This document shows, piece after piece, positions 22,080-22,172 of a stretch of 22,172 nucleotides of DNA (position 1 is the first letter of the stretch; every line of letters starts with the position of its first letter). The DNA is from DASVAL01 sp035649575. GTDB lineage: Bacteria; Planctomycetota; UBA1135; UBA2386. The notes below the pieces were generated by a model, which made no database searches, had not been told where the DNA came from, and saw only the letters and a list, made by a program, of their open reading frames with translations. The stretch covers positions 1 through 22,172 of the forward strand of contig DASRJH010000094.1 in assembly GCA_035649575.1 (NCBI GenBank). Direction: 5' to 3'. Made by a program: the position numbers and the translations under genes.

Positions 22080-22172
22080 ATGATCACGCTGTCTGCGATG
22101 CGTCCGTTGTCCGCCGCCATCCTGTGGCTCGGTCTGGCATCCTGCGCCGTGGCGCAGCAGCCCCCGTGCATC
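22080..22172 (+). CDS. N-terminus of an exported protein, truncated by the window end
   Basis: ATG at 22080 opens a frame that is still open at the last base (31 codons). MITLSAMRPLSAAILWLGLA is followed by SCAVAQQPPCI. This looks like a signal peptide, cleaved either by signal peptidase I after AVA or as a lipoprotein at C22 (LASC). It starts 24 nt after the thioredoxin-like gene, so it may be co-transcribed with it. The mature protein is not visible. Confidence 0.6.
   Translation, partial: MITLSAMRPLSAAILWLGLASCAVAQQPPCI

Noticed and set aside
1..22172. CRISPR arrays, tRNA or rRNA genes, phage or integron attachment sites
   Set aside because: No regularly spaced repeats, cloverleaf with conserved TTC loop, rRNA core sequence, or integron-type attC arms were found on either strand.

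Overview
This is a high-GC bacterial window. Several things fit a planctomycete-like organism: very large secreted or lipid-anchored proteins of low complexity, an all-overlapping operon that mixes quinone biosynthesis with replication and repair genes, and few Shine-Dalgarno sequences in the core genes. That assignment is an inference from style and gene content; there is no rRNA or tRNA here to prove it.

Region 1 (1-5392) is a non-homologous end joining (NHEJ) locus. A partial DUF72 gene is followed by ku, a stand-alone ATP-dependent DNA ligase and a MerR-TPR fusion. The last three are joined by 4-nt stop/start overlaps. Converging on them from the minus strand is a 678-residue LigD with phosphoesterase and polymerase domains. 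Its central ligase domain has lost the nucleophilic lysine, the other main catalytic residues and the OB domain. Joining activity therefore seems to have moved to the small ligase next to ku.

Region 2 (5393-9135) holds a 444-nt spacer with a 22-bp-phased direct repeat and a leader inverted repeat, then a 1029-residue lipoprotein with an Ig-like and a beta-propeller-like section, then a cluster of hairpins.

Region 3 (9136-15963) is a tightly packed operon in which every gene overlaps the next: ubiE/menG, a CPBP-family membrane protease, ubiX, a UbiA-type prenyltransferase, holA (DNA polymerase III delta) and mutL with an intact endonuclease motif. It ends against a converging gene for an exported protein of unknown function.

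Region 4 (about 15964-21284) is an accessory, decaying region. It has an IS110-type transposase relic, an FkbM-like methyltransferase, a frameshifted beta-helix-like pseudogene, a NodB-type polysaccharide deacetylase, a SAM methyltransferase, a second methyltransferase broken by one frameshift, a response-regulator fragment, and a nested inverted-repeat element whose arms can pair in mutually exclusive ways. The intact genes suggest modification of a cell-surface glycan.

Region 5 (21285-22172) returns to core-like sequence: a thioredoxin fused to a helical C-terminal region (CnoX/YbbN-like), then the first 31 codons of an exported protein that runs off the end.
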